NCBI GenBank assembly: GCA_021160885.1
Contig: JAGHBR010000052.1
Coordinates: forward strand, 1 to 7,034
Length of the DNA stretch: 7,034 bases
Source of the DNA: Caldisericaceae bacterium
GTDB taxonomy: Bacteria > Calditrichota > Calditrichia > Calditrichales > Calditrichaceae
Direction: 5' to 3'
Below, piece by piece: positions 1-6,695 of this stretch. Each line of letters starts with the position of its first letter. Within the stretch, counting starts at the first letter, position 1. The notes below the pieces were generated by a model, which was not told the origin of the DNA, did not search any database, and was given only the letters and a program-made list of their open reading frames with translations. The position numbers and the translations under genes were made by a program.

Positions 1-1
1 A

Positions 2-829
2 GGGCAGAGCTTTACACAAATTGCACTGGACAACTATGTCATCGATCCGGACAATGCCGACAATGAAATCGACTGGACGTACTCCGGCAATCAGGATTTA
101 ATCGTAACGATTGACGCCAACCGTGTGGCTATCATCAGTCCGCCAGACAGCAACTGGAACGGCGCCGAAACCATTACTTTTACCGCTACTGATCCTGGTG
201 GCCTTAGTGATTCGGACACGGCCACCTTCACTGTAAATCCTGTTGAGGACTCACCTGTTTTTAACGGTCAACCGCAAAGTCTGTCCTTTTTTGAAGACGA
301 CAGTTTGTTCGTCCCTTTCTCCTATTGGTATCCCTTTGTTAATGATCCGGACACGCCGGACAGCGCCTTACACTACCAACTTAACAGCACTGAAAACATC
401 CATGTTGCCAATCGTTCTGTTGGGACCTTAATTTTTGCGGACGCAAATTGGTTTGGCAGCGATTCGCTTTTGTTAACAGTCGATGATTCGACGAATAGTG
501 ATTCGGTTCGGGTAGCTGTTGCGGTTCTTCCACTAAACGATCCGCCGCAAATTTTTGATTTTCCCGATACCTTAAGTTTTTACAAAGGCGATAGCCTTAA
601 GTTGTTGCTTACATCTTTTGCAAAAGATATTGATACGCCCATTGAAAAACTCTACTGGAAATATAATGTGAACGATTTTTTGATCCTTTGTTCTACGATT
701 CAACAGCTCAGCAGCTCACCCTTTTTTCTGATACTTTTTCCGGGCAACAATGGCTGTTTGCCAAACTTTTTGACGATAGCGGCGCCTTCGATTTTGATAG
801 TTCTCTGGTCATTGTTAAAGACACCCTGA
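2..829 (+). CDS. Secreted tandem cadherin/Ig-like repeat protein, 3' part (5' end outside window, frame broken)
   Basis: The frame is open from base 2, so the gene begins before the window; a GTG at 125 is an internal codon, not a start. It encodes extracellular beta-sandwich repeats of about 90-98 residues. Repeat 1 is partial (about bases 2-265) and contains a 'DPDNADNEIDWTYSG' segment, then 'SNWNGAETITFTATDPGG' and a closing 'NPVEDSPVF' linker. Repeat 2 covers about 266-558, with 'DPDTPDSALHY', 'ANWFGSDSLLLTVDD' and 'PLNDPPQIF'. Repeat 3 starts about 559 with 'KDIDTPIEKLYW' but loses its repeat character after base 680. These motifs are typical of cadherin-like/tandem-95 surface adhesin or enzyme-associated domains; the catalytic or binding part, if any, is upstream. 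In this frame translation ends at TGA 827-829, after about 48 residues that do not resemble the repeats. The missing half of repeat 3 is in the -1 frame, so this is most likely one gene with the following T9SS-tail segment. The function of the whole protein cannot be deduced. Confidence 0.85.
   Translation, partial: GQSFTQIALDNYVIDPDNADNEIDWTYSGNQDLIVTIDANRVAIISPPDSNWNGAETITFTATDPGGLSDSDTATFTVNPVEDSPVFNGQPQSLSFFEDDSLFVPFSYWYPFVNDPDTPDSALHYQLNSTENIHVANRSVGTLIFADANWFGSDSLLLTVDDSTNSDSVRVAVAVLPLNDPPQIFDFPDTLSFYKGDSLKLLLTSFAKDIDTPIEKLYWKYNVNDFLILCSTIQQLSSSPFFLILFPGNNGCLPNFLTIAAPSILIVLWSLLKTP
676..682 (+). other. Frameshift site: six-T run, T TTT TTG in the upstream frame
   Basis: Reading GAT TTT TTG in the upstream frame, a step back by one base at this T run (or one extra T in the DNA) joins it to GAT CCT TTG TTC TAC. 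That restores the second half of repeat 3, including 'FSGQQWLFAKLFDDSG', which matches 'WFGSDSLLLTVDDSTN' of repeat 2. The upstream stop of the -1 frame is TAA at 664-666, so the switch must lie after 666, and repeat homology has already resumed by about 688. The heptamer has the X XXY YYZ form of a -1 slippery site, but I see only a weak 4-bp hairpin (AGCT 705-708 with 713-716) some 22 nt downstream and no Shine-Dalgarno-like stimulator upstream. A homopolymer indel, real or from sequencing, is the simpler explanation. Confidence 0.75.
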
Positions 830-1137
830 CAACGATTGGAGAAAAACCATTCAAACTATTTACCTATCAGTTGTTACAAAATTTCCCAAATCCGTTTAAT
901 CCTGCTACGACCATACGTTTTACTCTTAAACAGAAGGCTCTGGTAAAGTTTGAATTTTACGATGTTCGGGGAAGACAGGTATTAAATGCAATTGAAGAAA
1001 ATTTCTATGCAGGGAAAAATCAAATCCGAATTAGCGCAACTACGCTCCCCTCAGGCATCTATTTTTACCGGATGACGGTTTTGCAGGAAGGAAGAGCTGT
1101 TTTTACTAAAATCAAGAAAATGGTTTTGTTAAAATAA
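679..1137 (+). CDS. C-terminal segment of the same protein with T9SS type A sorting domain (-1 frame)
   Basis: This segment carries the end of the third beta-sandwich repeat (about 679-815), a short linker, and then a type IX secretion sorting tail (Por_Secre_tail/TIGR04183 type) from about 868 to the TAA at 1135-1137. The tail shows the expected order: 'LLQNFPNPFNPATTIRF', then 'FYDVRGRQV', then 'LPSGIYFYRMTV', ending in a Lys-rich 'KKMVLLK'. In this family the domain directs periplasmic proteins through the outer-membrane T9SS channel for surface attachment or release and is cleaved afterwards. It is continuous by homology with the upstream frame. There is a TTG at 688 that a gene caller could use, but no convincing Shine-Dalgarno sequence precedes it and the peptide has no signal sequence, so independent translation is unlikely. 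If the frameshift is real and not bypassed, the cargo would lose its export tag. Confidence 0.88.
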   Translation, partial: FDPLFYDSTAQQLTLFSDTFSGQQWLFAKLFDDSGAFDFDSSLVIVKDTLTTIGEKPFKLFTYQLLQNFPNPFNPATTIRFTLKQKALVKFEFYDVRGRQVLNAIEENFYAGKNQIRISATTLPSGIYFYRMTVLQEGRAVFTKIKKMVLLK

Positions 1138-1286
1138 CCTTTTTACTTATTAATGTCATACAAGCCAGTAGGCGAGAACGTTACATTCAAAGAATGTTGA
1201 ATTTTGAATTTTAAATGTTGAATGATTTTAATATGGATATCAAATTTAGTACTGTTTGAGCTTGATTAGAAGAATTTGAAATTTTC

Positions 1287-1320
1287 AAGCCTCTGGTTCG
1301 CAGGAGTTGGAGGCTTTTTT
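1287..1320 (+). terminator. Rho-independent terminator of the T9SS cargo gene
   Basis: A 7-bp perfect stem AAGCCTC (1287-1293) and GAGGCTT (1310-1316) encloses a 16-nt loop that can pair further internally, and a run of six T (1315-1320) closes it. It lies 150 nt after the stop codon at 1137 and points in the direction of that gene. On the opposite strand the stem is followed by GAAAATTT rather than a T run, so it is probably not an efficient terminator for the convergent operon. Confidence 0.75.
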
Positions 1321-1342
1321 AAAGCTTTAATGTTGATTTCAA

Positions 1343-1428
1343 CACTGAGAGCACAGAGGAGGCACAAAAAAAATACAAAAGAAAAAATAAAAAAACTTGA
1401 GAGAATTTCGTGCCTATTTTACGTGCCT
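1343..1428. repeat. Purine-rich imperfect dyad nested in the inverted-repeat element
   Basis: It begins with CACTGAGAGCACAGAGGAGG (1343-1362), continues into an A-rich tract (about 1366-1396), and ends with two direct copies of CGTGCCT (1409-1415 and 1422-1428). AGGCAC at 1360-1365 can pair with GTGCCT at 1410-1415 or 1423-1428. From memory it resembles CACTGAGAGCACAGAG-type intergenic repeats seen in many bacterial genomes; this was not searched. It has no coding potential. Confidence 0.4.
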
Positions 1429-1596
1429 TTGATTAAAATAATCTTTTAAGCAACAAAACAGTTTACTATTTCATTCAACATTCAAAATTCAAAACTCAAA
1501 ATTTCATTAAGCCTATTGGCAGCAATACCTTTACACTCCCTATTCAACCAATACACCCTTAACCCAAAAGCCTTTCAACCACATTAACTATTTAAA

Positions 1597-2067
1597 TTAA
1601 TCCCTCAATGTTGCGGTTAGACGCAATTTTTCTCTTAAGAGATCCAGAGCGTCATTAATGTGATTGACCACAATATCAGCTGATTGAATGGTCTCCATAG
1701 CTGCCCCTTCTGCCTGAATGGTGGCAATGCCCAGTTTTGCTTCTTTTAGCATCAAACGGTCGTTGCGTCCGTTACCAATGGCCACTACCTGCCCGGAACC
1801 CAACTGACGAACGTATTGCCATTTTTGTTTTCCCTGCTCAGTTGATGTAATGATTTTTAGCTGAATGGGAAAATTTTCTAAATAGGTTTTAACCAGACCA
1901 AAAGTGTCGGCAGTAATGACATGGATTTCCAGATGATCTGCCAGGGCGTAGAGGCGATTCTCAACACCTTCAATCAGTTTGCCATCAATGGCTAAAGTGC
2001 CATTGTAATCCATTACCAGATATTTGAGTTGCAACTTTTTAAAACCAGGAATTTCAATTTCAATCAT
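1597..2067 (-). CDS. HAD-superfamily hydrolase, soluble P-type ATPase-like (COG4087 type)
   Basis: A 156-aa cytoplasmic protein, the third gene of the operon. The HAD motifs are in order: motif I 'DYNGTL' with nucleophile Asp20; motif II 'VITADTFG' with Thr52; a motif III lysine around Lys80/Lys82; motif IV 'GNGRND' at 98-103 with Asp103. Motif IV and the size match the compact group called soluble P-type ATPase, which looks like an isolated phosphorylation domain with no membrane part or cap. The usual second Asp of motif I (DxD) is Asn22, so the general acid of ordinary HAD phosphatases is absent; phosphatase activity may be slow or the protein may be regulatory. The start is placed at ATG 2065-2067 because GGAG sits 6 nt upstream; a TTG at 2077-2079 overlaps that ribosome site and is rejected. 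It begins 23 nt after the regulator stop, so it is probably co-transcribed. Substrate unknown. Confidence 0.88.
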   Translation of the reverse strand: MIEIEIPGFKKLQLKYLVMDYNGTLAIDGKLIEGVENRLYALADHLEIHVITADTFGLVKTYLENFPIQLKIITSTEQGKQKWQYVRQLGSGQVVAIGNGRNDRLMLKEAKLGIATIQAEGAAMETIQSADIVVNHINDALDLLREKLRLTATLRD

Positions 2068-2073
2068 TTTGAA

Positions 2074-2077
2074 CTCC
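2074..2077 (-). promoter_or_regulatory. Ribosome binding site deciding the HAD gene start
   Basis: GGAG on the minus strand lies 6 nt before ATG 2067-2065. The alternative TTG start (2079-2077) shares bases with this site and has no comparable site before it. Confidence 0.7.
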
Positions 2078-2090
2078 AATTTTTTAAATC

Positions 2091-3533
2091 CTATTTAAAC
2101 TCTGCCGGATTAATGTTGTGCCGTTTAAGCATTTTGTGTAATCCCACACGGCTTATCCCTAATTTTTTTGCCGAGCGTAAAATATTGCCATTAAATTCTT
2201 TTAAGGTTTTGCGAATCATTTCGTCTTCTAATTGAAATAATGCCTGTTTGAGTGGTAAATTGGACAGAGGACCAGCTCCGGAAAATGATACCGCTGGTTT
2301 TAAAATACGTGTTGAAAGCAAATCGATATCCAAGGGCTGACCATCGTCGCATAAAGTAACCATGCGTTCAATTTCGTTTTCAAGTTCGCGAATATTGCCC
2401 GGAAAGTGGTAATTAAGCAAATGATTCAGAGCCTGATCCGTAATGCCAGGCGCCTTTTTGCCGATTCTACGGGCGTACTTGTTAATAAAATGCTGCACCA
2501 GATCGGGAATATCTTCTTTACGCTGGCGAAGAGGAGGCAACTCAATGGGGAAAACACTCAGGCGGTAAAACAAATCTTCTCTAAAATTGCCTTTTTTAAC
2601 CTCTTCCTGCAAATTTTTATTTGTGGCGGCAATGACTCGTGCATCCACCTTTTTGGTAGTGTGTGAACCCAAAGGGCGGATCTCGCCTTCCTGTAAAACG
2701 CGCAGCAAACCCAGTTGTAAGGCTGGTGAAGTGTCGCCGATTTCATCTAAAAAAATGGTGCCTTTGTCCGCTAATTCAAATAATCCCTTTTTATCACGAA
2801 CTGCCCCGGTAAAGGCGCCTTTTACATGCCCGAACAATTCGCTTTGTAGCAGGGTATCTGGAATGGCCGCACAATTTTGAGCCACAAACAGGTGATTTTT
2901 GCGGTTACTGTTGTAATGAATGATTTTGGCTAAAAGCTCTTTACCGGTTCCGGTTTCGCCTAAAAGCAGTACGGTGGTCGGTGTGTTCATCACTTTTTTG
3001 ACCATCTTTAAGATGCGTAAAATTTCTGGGCTGTTGCCAATAAATTCGCCTAATTCCAGATGTTGTTCAACCTGTTGTTTTAGAATAATGTTTTCGCTTG
3101 TTAATCGTTTGTTGGCTTCTGCCAGTTCCAGTTGCAGGCGTTTGTTTTCCTGGACTAGGCGGTAATGCTGAAGCGCGTTGTTCAAGATTTGTTTGAATTC
3201 ATCCGGTTCAAATGGTTTGGAAATGTACTGAAAGATTTTAGCCTGATTTACAGCCGAAATGGTTGCTTCGATATCGGCATAAGCGGTAAGCAAAATGCGG
3301 ATGGCCTCCGGCTGAAGCTCTTTGACCTGTTTTAAAAATGTAACGCCATCCATCTGCGGCATGCGTTGGTCCGAAACGACCACGGCAAAAGATTGTTTGC
3401 GAATCAACTCCAATCCCTGTTCGCCGCTGGGTGCAACAAAGATGTTAAATTCATTTTTAAGCAATCGTTGCAGGCTGTTTAAAATTTCTTGCTGGTCATC
3501 CACAATCAAAATATTTTCATCCGCTTGCGTCAT
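2091..3533 (-). CDS. NtrC-family sigma-54-dependent response regulator
   Basis: A 480-aa cytoplasmic transcription activator. The receiver domain (about 7-120) has the acidic pair Asp12/Asp13, phospho-acceptor Asp55 in 'VVVSDQRMPQMDG', Thr83 and Lys106. A helical linker (about 122-160) follows. The AAA+ domain (about 163-392) has Walker A 'GETGTGKE' (192-199), the sigma-54-contacting 'GAFTGA' loop (239-244), Walker B 'TIFLDE' (259-264), arginine-finger region 'FREDLFYRL' (Arg318/Arg324) and sensor II 'GNIREL' with Arg382. The C-terminal Fis-type helix-turn-helix is about 432-474, with 'GISRVGLHKML'. All residues needed for phosphorylation, ATP hydrolysis and sigma-54 contact are present, and the length is normal for the family. 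Its ATG overlaps the kinase stop codon, so it is almost certainly the partner of the upstream kinase. Target genes are unknown; autoregulation is possible given a sigma-54-like site before the kinase gene. Confidence 0.96.
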   Translation of the reverse strand: MTQADENILIVDDQQEILNSLQRLLKNEFNIFVAPSGEQGLELIRKQSFAVVVSDQRMPQMDGVTFLKQVKELQPEAIRILLTAYADIEATISAVNQAKIFQYISKPFEPDEFKQILNNALQHYRLVQENKRLQLELAEANKRLTSENIILKQQVEQHLELGEFIGNSPEILRILKMVKKVMNTPTTVLLLGETGTGKELLAKIIHYNSNRKNHLFVAQNCAAIPDTLLQSELFGHVKGAFTGAVRDKKGLFELADKGTIFLDEIGDTSPALQLGLLRVLQEGEIRPLGSHTTKKVDARVIAATNKNLQEEVKKGNFREDLFYRLSVFPIELPPLRQRKEDIPDLVQHFINKYARRIGKKAPGITDQALNHLLNYHFPGNIRELENEIERMVTLCDDGQPLDIDLLSTRILKPAVSFSGAGPLSNLPLKQALFQLEDEMIRKTLKEFNGNILRSAKKLGISRVGLHKMLKRHNINPAEFK

Positions 3534-3546
3534 TCCTTGTTCTCCT
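3530..3546 (-). promoter_or_regulatory. Kinase-regulator ATGA overlap with internal ribosome binding site
   Basis: The regulator ATG (3533-3531) overlaps the kinase TGA (3532-3530) as ATGA. AGGAG (minus strand, 3546-3542), inside the last kinase codons, lies 8 nt before the ATG. This arrangement is typical of translational coupling, which keeps kinase and regulator in a fixed ratio. Confidence 0.85.
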
Positions 3547-6500
3547 GTGTGGTGTTTTCATTTTTTAACGGCAGGTAAATCGTAAAGGTTGTTCCATGGC
3601 CTTGTTTGCTTTTAACTTCAATTTTGCCCCTGTGTTTTTGAATGATCGAATAGCAGATGCTTAAACCCAATCCCGTTCCCTGATTGACGTCCTTAGTGGT
3701 AAAAAAGGGATCAAAAATTTTGGGTAAAATTTCCTGCGGAATGCCCCGGCCGCTGTCGGCGATGGTAACCAGTAGAAAGCCGTTTTGCTGTTCGGTTTTT
3801 AATTTGATTACTCCTTTGTCATCAATGGCCTGAATACCATTTATTAAAAGATTGACAAACACCTGATTGAGCTGGGCCGGATTGCAATAAATCTGAGGAT
3901 TGGCCTTAAAAATCTTTTCGACCGTAATGCGCCCGCCCATCTGATGTCTTACCAGGCGCAGGGCAGTTTCCAGACCTTCAACAATCGAAGTCTCCTTCCA
4001 CTGAGCCTGATCAATGCGTGAAAAGTTCTTCAATTGTAAAACCAACTCTTTGATGGCCTTGCTGCCGTTTAAATTGTCCGTAATAATGCCCTGAATATCG
4101 TTTAAAATCTCTTCAATCCGTGCAGAGTATTGTTGTTGTATTTGGTATGGTAGCTGCCTCCATAATGTTCTTAACTGTGTCAGTAAACTTTCCAGCGCTT
4201 TGGAGTTAGCGTAAATAAAACTAACCGGATTGTTGATTTCGTGCGTAATACCAGCCACCAATTGACCTAAGGCGGCCATTTTTTCGGAATGAATCAATTG
4301 CGATTCTTTCTCCTGTAACTCTTTAAAAAGACACGTTAACTCGCGATTTTTTTCATCCAATTGGCGGTTGGTTTCTTCCAAATGTTTTAAATATTTTTCT
4401 TTCAATTTAGCTTCCGTAATTTGTCGTGTGAGTCTGGCTGTTTGTTCAATGTAGTTGATGTTTTCCAGGGTAACCGCCATTTGATTGGCAAGTTGAGCGA
4501 TTAATTGCAGGTCTTCGCGATTCAATGGATCTTGTGGTTCCGTTACGTAAAATCCAATAACCGCCAGAATCTGATTGGCGCTGGCTATGGGTACAAACAC
4601 GTTTAACTCATAGTGAATATCACCTTTTTCAAAAACGATTGCTGAATTTAAGATTTTAAAGCGGGTGGGCAGTTCGGCTTTAATTTGCATCTTTTTGTCG
4701 CTTGTGAAAACCGTGTACACATCTTTGGCCTGCGGACAGAAAACAAAAGCATGAAGAATATTTTCATTGTTTTGCAAAAGTGTAATTAATTTTTCGAACA
4801 ATTGCTTTTGCTCATGAATCTGAAACATGGTTTCGCTGAATTGTTGTAAATCCTGTCGAAATTTCTGGTGGCGGCTGGCCAGGTTGCGCTGTTTTTCGAA
4901 ATACAAAACCATAGCCAGCAAACCGATTAACGAAAAGCTATCAATCAGCAGCAATGGCAGATAAATCGGGCTGCGGTAAAATGAAATAAAAATGACCACG
5001 CCCACAATAAACCAAACGGCAAATTGAAAAGCCAGCGTGGTCGTGTTAAAATGATAACGCCTCTCCCCCAGTTGAATGTAGATTAGCAAGAGCAAAATCA
5101 GTAAAAGAGTTAACGAAATGACGTACCAGGTTTGCTTTTGTTTCACATAAAAAATAGCGCGATTGAAAGCCATTAACAATTGGGCCAGAGCTGGTTGATA
5201 TTCGTAAACCGTGTATTGTTTTCCCGGCTCCAGGCGCTCGGCTTGAACCGTGCGTCCTGAAGGGAAAATAATTTTTGCGCTAAGATAAGAAAAGCGGCCT
5301 GTGCTAACCTGCAAGGTAGCCGTTTTGGAAGAATAATAGCCACATTGCCAGGCAACTATTTTTAATCCTAAAGGAACAACATGGTCCTTATAGAAACCGG
5401 TCAAATAGACCTTGGCCCCAATAGCCTGGCGATTGCTTTTGATGCCAACCAGTTTAAGTCGCAGAGAGCGATTGTTGTTTACAGGATTTAAATAGATTTG
5501 GCAAAAACTTTTTTTGTTCGCCACCAGTAAATCCAGGTCGCCGTCACGATCAAAATCGGCAACGGAGGCTCCAGTGCTGTAATTGGAATGATGGTCAGTG
5601 TCAAAATTCTGGTCAAATTGTCCCTGCCCCTGGTTAAAGTAAAGCCGGTTAAACCCATTAACCGATAAAAACACATCCAACCAGCCATCGTTATTAAAAT
5701 CTTCACACACAACCCCATAAACCGGTTGCCCTATTCGAAAAAAGGGCTGGCTGGTGTCGGCTTCCCAAAACACATGTTGGGATTTGCTCTGACCTTTGTA
5801 ATAAAACACAAAGCCGTCGCCTGTAGCGACTAACAGGTCTAAATAGCCATCATTGTTCAGGTCGGCTGCCGTGGCGGAATTGGAATTAAAATTTTGCGTT
5901 AAAGTTGGCAAGGAAATCAACGCTTTCCGGAAAAGGCCGTGGCCGTCATTTAATAATAAATAATCGGGCGCAAACCAATTACAAACGTAAAGGTCCTGAT
6001 CGCCATCCTCGTCGAAATCGGCGGCAAAGGCGCCCTGACTGGTGGCTGAATCCAGAAAATCTTCAGTCCAGATCTGTTCCAGGAAACGACCGTTTTTCTG
6101 ATTCATTAACAATCGGTTGGAATAGTGTTCATCGGTAATGTACAAATCAAGAAAACCATCCTGATTGGCGTCAAACCAAATGCCCTGGTTAGCATCGACG
6201 ACCCCATGTAAATTTAAAGAAGTAGTTACGTCTTGAAAGCGAACATTCCCTAAATTCCTAAAAAGACGAAGGGTTTTTCCCCAACCGGCCAAAAACAGAT
6301 CGGGTAGACCGTCGTTGTCGTAATCGGCAACCGAGGCGGCCAATTCCAGATTGGTTTGCCCCTTTTGCATTAAATCGCCGCCAAGGCCAGAGTATATGGT
6401 ACGATCAATAAAGGGAATGATGCCCCCGTTGTTGATCAGCAAACGGTTTAGGTTACGAAAACAGGTAATGTAAATGTCCGGGTACCTATCCTGATTAAAA

Positions 6501-6655
6501 TCCAGAAAGGCCACGCCATAGGCATCGTCAATGTCTGGAATGAGGCCGGAAATGAGGTTCGATTGCAGCAGCCGAAAAGCAGGCGCCGGAGCTGTAAACC
6601 CTTTAATCAGTAAAAAGGTAAAAATGAAAAAAAGGATGAACCCAATGCGCTTCAT
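3530..6655 (-). CDS. Membrane sensor histidine kinase with FG-GAP/VCBS seven-repeat and ASPIC/UnbV extracellular sensor
   Basis: A 1041-aa hybrid of a surface-protein module and a kinase. Residues 1-26 form a signal peptide (MKR, hydrophobic core, 'APAPA'). Residues about 40-390 contain seven FG-GAP/VCBS repeats with DxDxDGxxD-type calcium loops at 52-60 (degenerate, DFNQDRYPD), 111-119, 162-170, 213-221, 265-273, 319-327 and 367-375; spacings of 48-59 suggest a complete seven-bladed propeller. An ASPIC/UnbV domain follows (about 396-486: 'LVGIKSNRQAIGAKVYL', then 'FPSGRTVQAERL'). Transmembrane helices lie at about 508-528, 541-560 and 564-585; with a cleaved signal, three helices place the C-terminus in the cytoplasm. 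A GAF-like domain (about 612-735) and coiled coil (about 736-790) lead to HisKA with phosphoacceptor His805 in 'GITHEINNP', and a complete HATPase: N box Asn935/Asn939, G1 'DSGRGIP' (967-973), F box 'FDPFF', G2 'GTGLGLS' (993-999). Start ATG 6655 is chosen over an upstream in-frame codon at 6751 because it gives the signal peptide directly and has AGGA 8 nt upstream. First gene of the operon. The ligand is unknown. Confidence 0.93.
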   Translation of the reverse strand: MKRIGFILFFIFTFLLIKGFTAPAPAFRLLQSNLISGLIPDIDDAYGVAFLDFNQDRYPDIYITCFRNLNRLLINNGGIIPFIDRTIYSGLGGDLMQKGQTNLELAASVADYDNDGLPDLFLAGWGKTLRLFRNLGNVRFQDVTTSLNLHGVVDANQGIWFDANQDGFLDLYITDEHYSNRLLMNQKNGRFLEQIWTEDFLDSATSQGAFAADFDEDGDQDLYVCNWFAPDYLLLNDGHGLFRKALISLPTLTQNFNSNSATAADLNNDGYLDLLVATGDGFVFYYKGQSKSQHVFWEADTSQPFFRIGQPVYGVVCEDFNNDGWLDVFLSVNGFNRLYFNQGQGQFDQNFDTDHHSNYSTGASVADFDRDGDLDLLVANKKSFCQIYLNPVNNNRSLRLKLVGIKSNRQAIGAKVYLTGFYKDHVVPLGLKIVAWQCGYYSSKTATLQVSTGRFSYLSAKIIFPSGRTVQAERLEPGKQYTVYEYQPALAQLLMAFNRAIFYVKQKQTWYVISLTLLLILLLLIYIQLGERRYHFNTTTLAFQFAVWFIVGVVIFISFYRSPIYLPLLLIDSFSLIGLLAMVLYFEKQRNLASRHQKFRQDLQQFSETMFQIHEQKQLFEKLITLLQNNENILHAFVFCPQAKDVYTVFTSDKKMQIKAELPTRFKILNSAIVFEKGDIHYELNVFVPIASANQILAVIGFYVTEPQDPLNREDLQLIAQLANQMAVTLENINYIEQTARLTRQITEAKLKEKYLKHLEETNRQLDEKNRELTCLFKELQEKESQLIHSEKMAALGQLVAGITHEINNPVSFIYANSKALESLLTQLRTLWRQLPYQIQQQYSARIEEILNDIQGIITDNLNGSKAIKELVLQLKNFSRIDQAQWKETSIVEGLETALRLVRHQMGGRITVEKIFKANPQIYCNPAQLNQVFVNLLINGIQAIDDKGVIKLKTEQQNGFLLVTIADSGRGIPQEILPKIFDPFFTTKDVNQGTGLGLSICYSIIQKHRGKIEVKSKQGHGTTFTIYLPLKNENTTQENKE

Positions 6656-6663
6656 ATTTAGTT

Positions 6664-6667
6664 TCCT
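6664..6667 (-). promoter_or_regulatory. Ribosome binding site of the kinase gene
   Basis: AGGA on the minus strand lies 8 nt before ATG 6655-6653. It supports the start that places the signal peptide at the very N-terminus and removes a 32-residue, Cys- and Phe-rich non-native extension. Confidence 0.7.
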
Positions 6668-6671
6668 GTTA

Positions 6672-6695
6672 AACTGTAAACAAAATTTACACAGT
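6672..6695. promoter_or_regulatory. Inverted repeat in the kinase 5' leader, possible operator or leader hairpin
   Basis: TGTAAA (6675-6680) and TTTACA (6686-6691) are perfect inverted 6-mers separated by 5 bases; allowing a 2-base bulge extends pairing to ACTG/CAGT at the edges. It lies between the promoter candidate and the ribosome binding site. It may be a regulator-binding dyad or a weak RNA hairpin next to the Shine-Dalgarno sequence. It is AT-rich, so chance is possible. Confidence 0.35.

Larger units (their letters stand above)
1197..1499. repeat. 303-bp element bounded by 29-bp near-perfect inverted repeats
   Basis: The left arm, 1197-1225, is the reverse complement of the right arm, 1471-1499, at 27 of 29 positions (read on the right arm, T-to-C differences at arm positions 13 and 25). 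The arms are built of an AT-rich TTGAATTT-like unit repeated with variation, and 245 bp lie between them. No ORF is present inside. It could be a MITE-like non-autonomous element, a pair of dispersed intergenic repeats in opposite orientation, or a folded structure helping to insulate the convergent genes. A clear target-site duplication was not found. Confidence 0.6.
1138..1596. other. Convergent intergenic region, no gene
   Basis: These 459 bases separate two converging transcription units. No ORF with coding character was found. The region holds a small perfect hairpin ACATTC-AAA-GAATGT (1183-1197), the terminator at 1287-1320, a long inverted repeat (1197-1499) and a nested purine-rich repeat. 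I see no T-tailed hairpin that would terminate the minus-strand operon directly after its stop at 1597. Confidence 0.7.

Noticed and set aside
243..431. Plus-strand 62-codon open frame within the repeat protein
   Set aside because: It is a shadow frame of the continuous repeat-encoding frame.
1500..1596. Terminator for the minus-strand operon
   Set aside because: Only a 3-bp stem (GCC-TATT-GGC, 1511-1520) without a T run was found.
2068..2079. TTG start for the HAD gene
   Set aside because: The TTG overlaps the GGAG that correctly spaces the ATG at 2067.
2029..3585. Plus-strand open frames within the regulator gene (2029-2235, 2406-2666, 2587-2880, 2920-3165, 3322-3585)
   Set aside because: They are antisense shadows of a strongly supported coding gene and show no recognisable motif.
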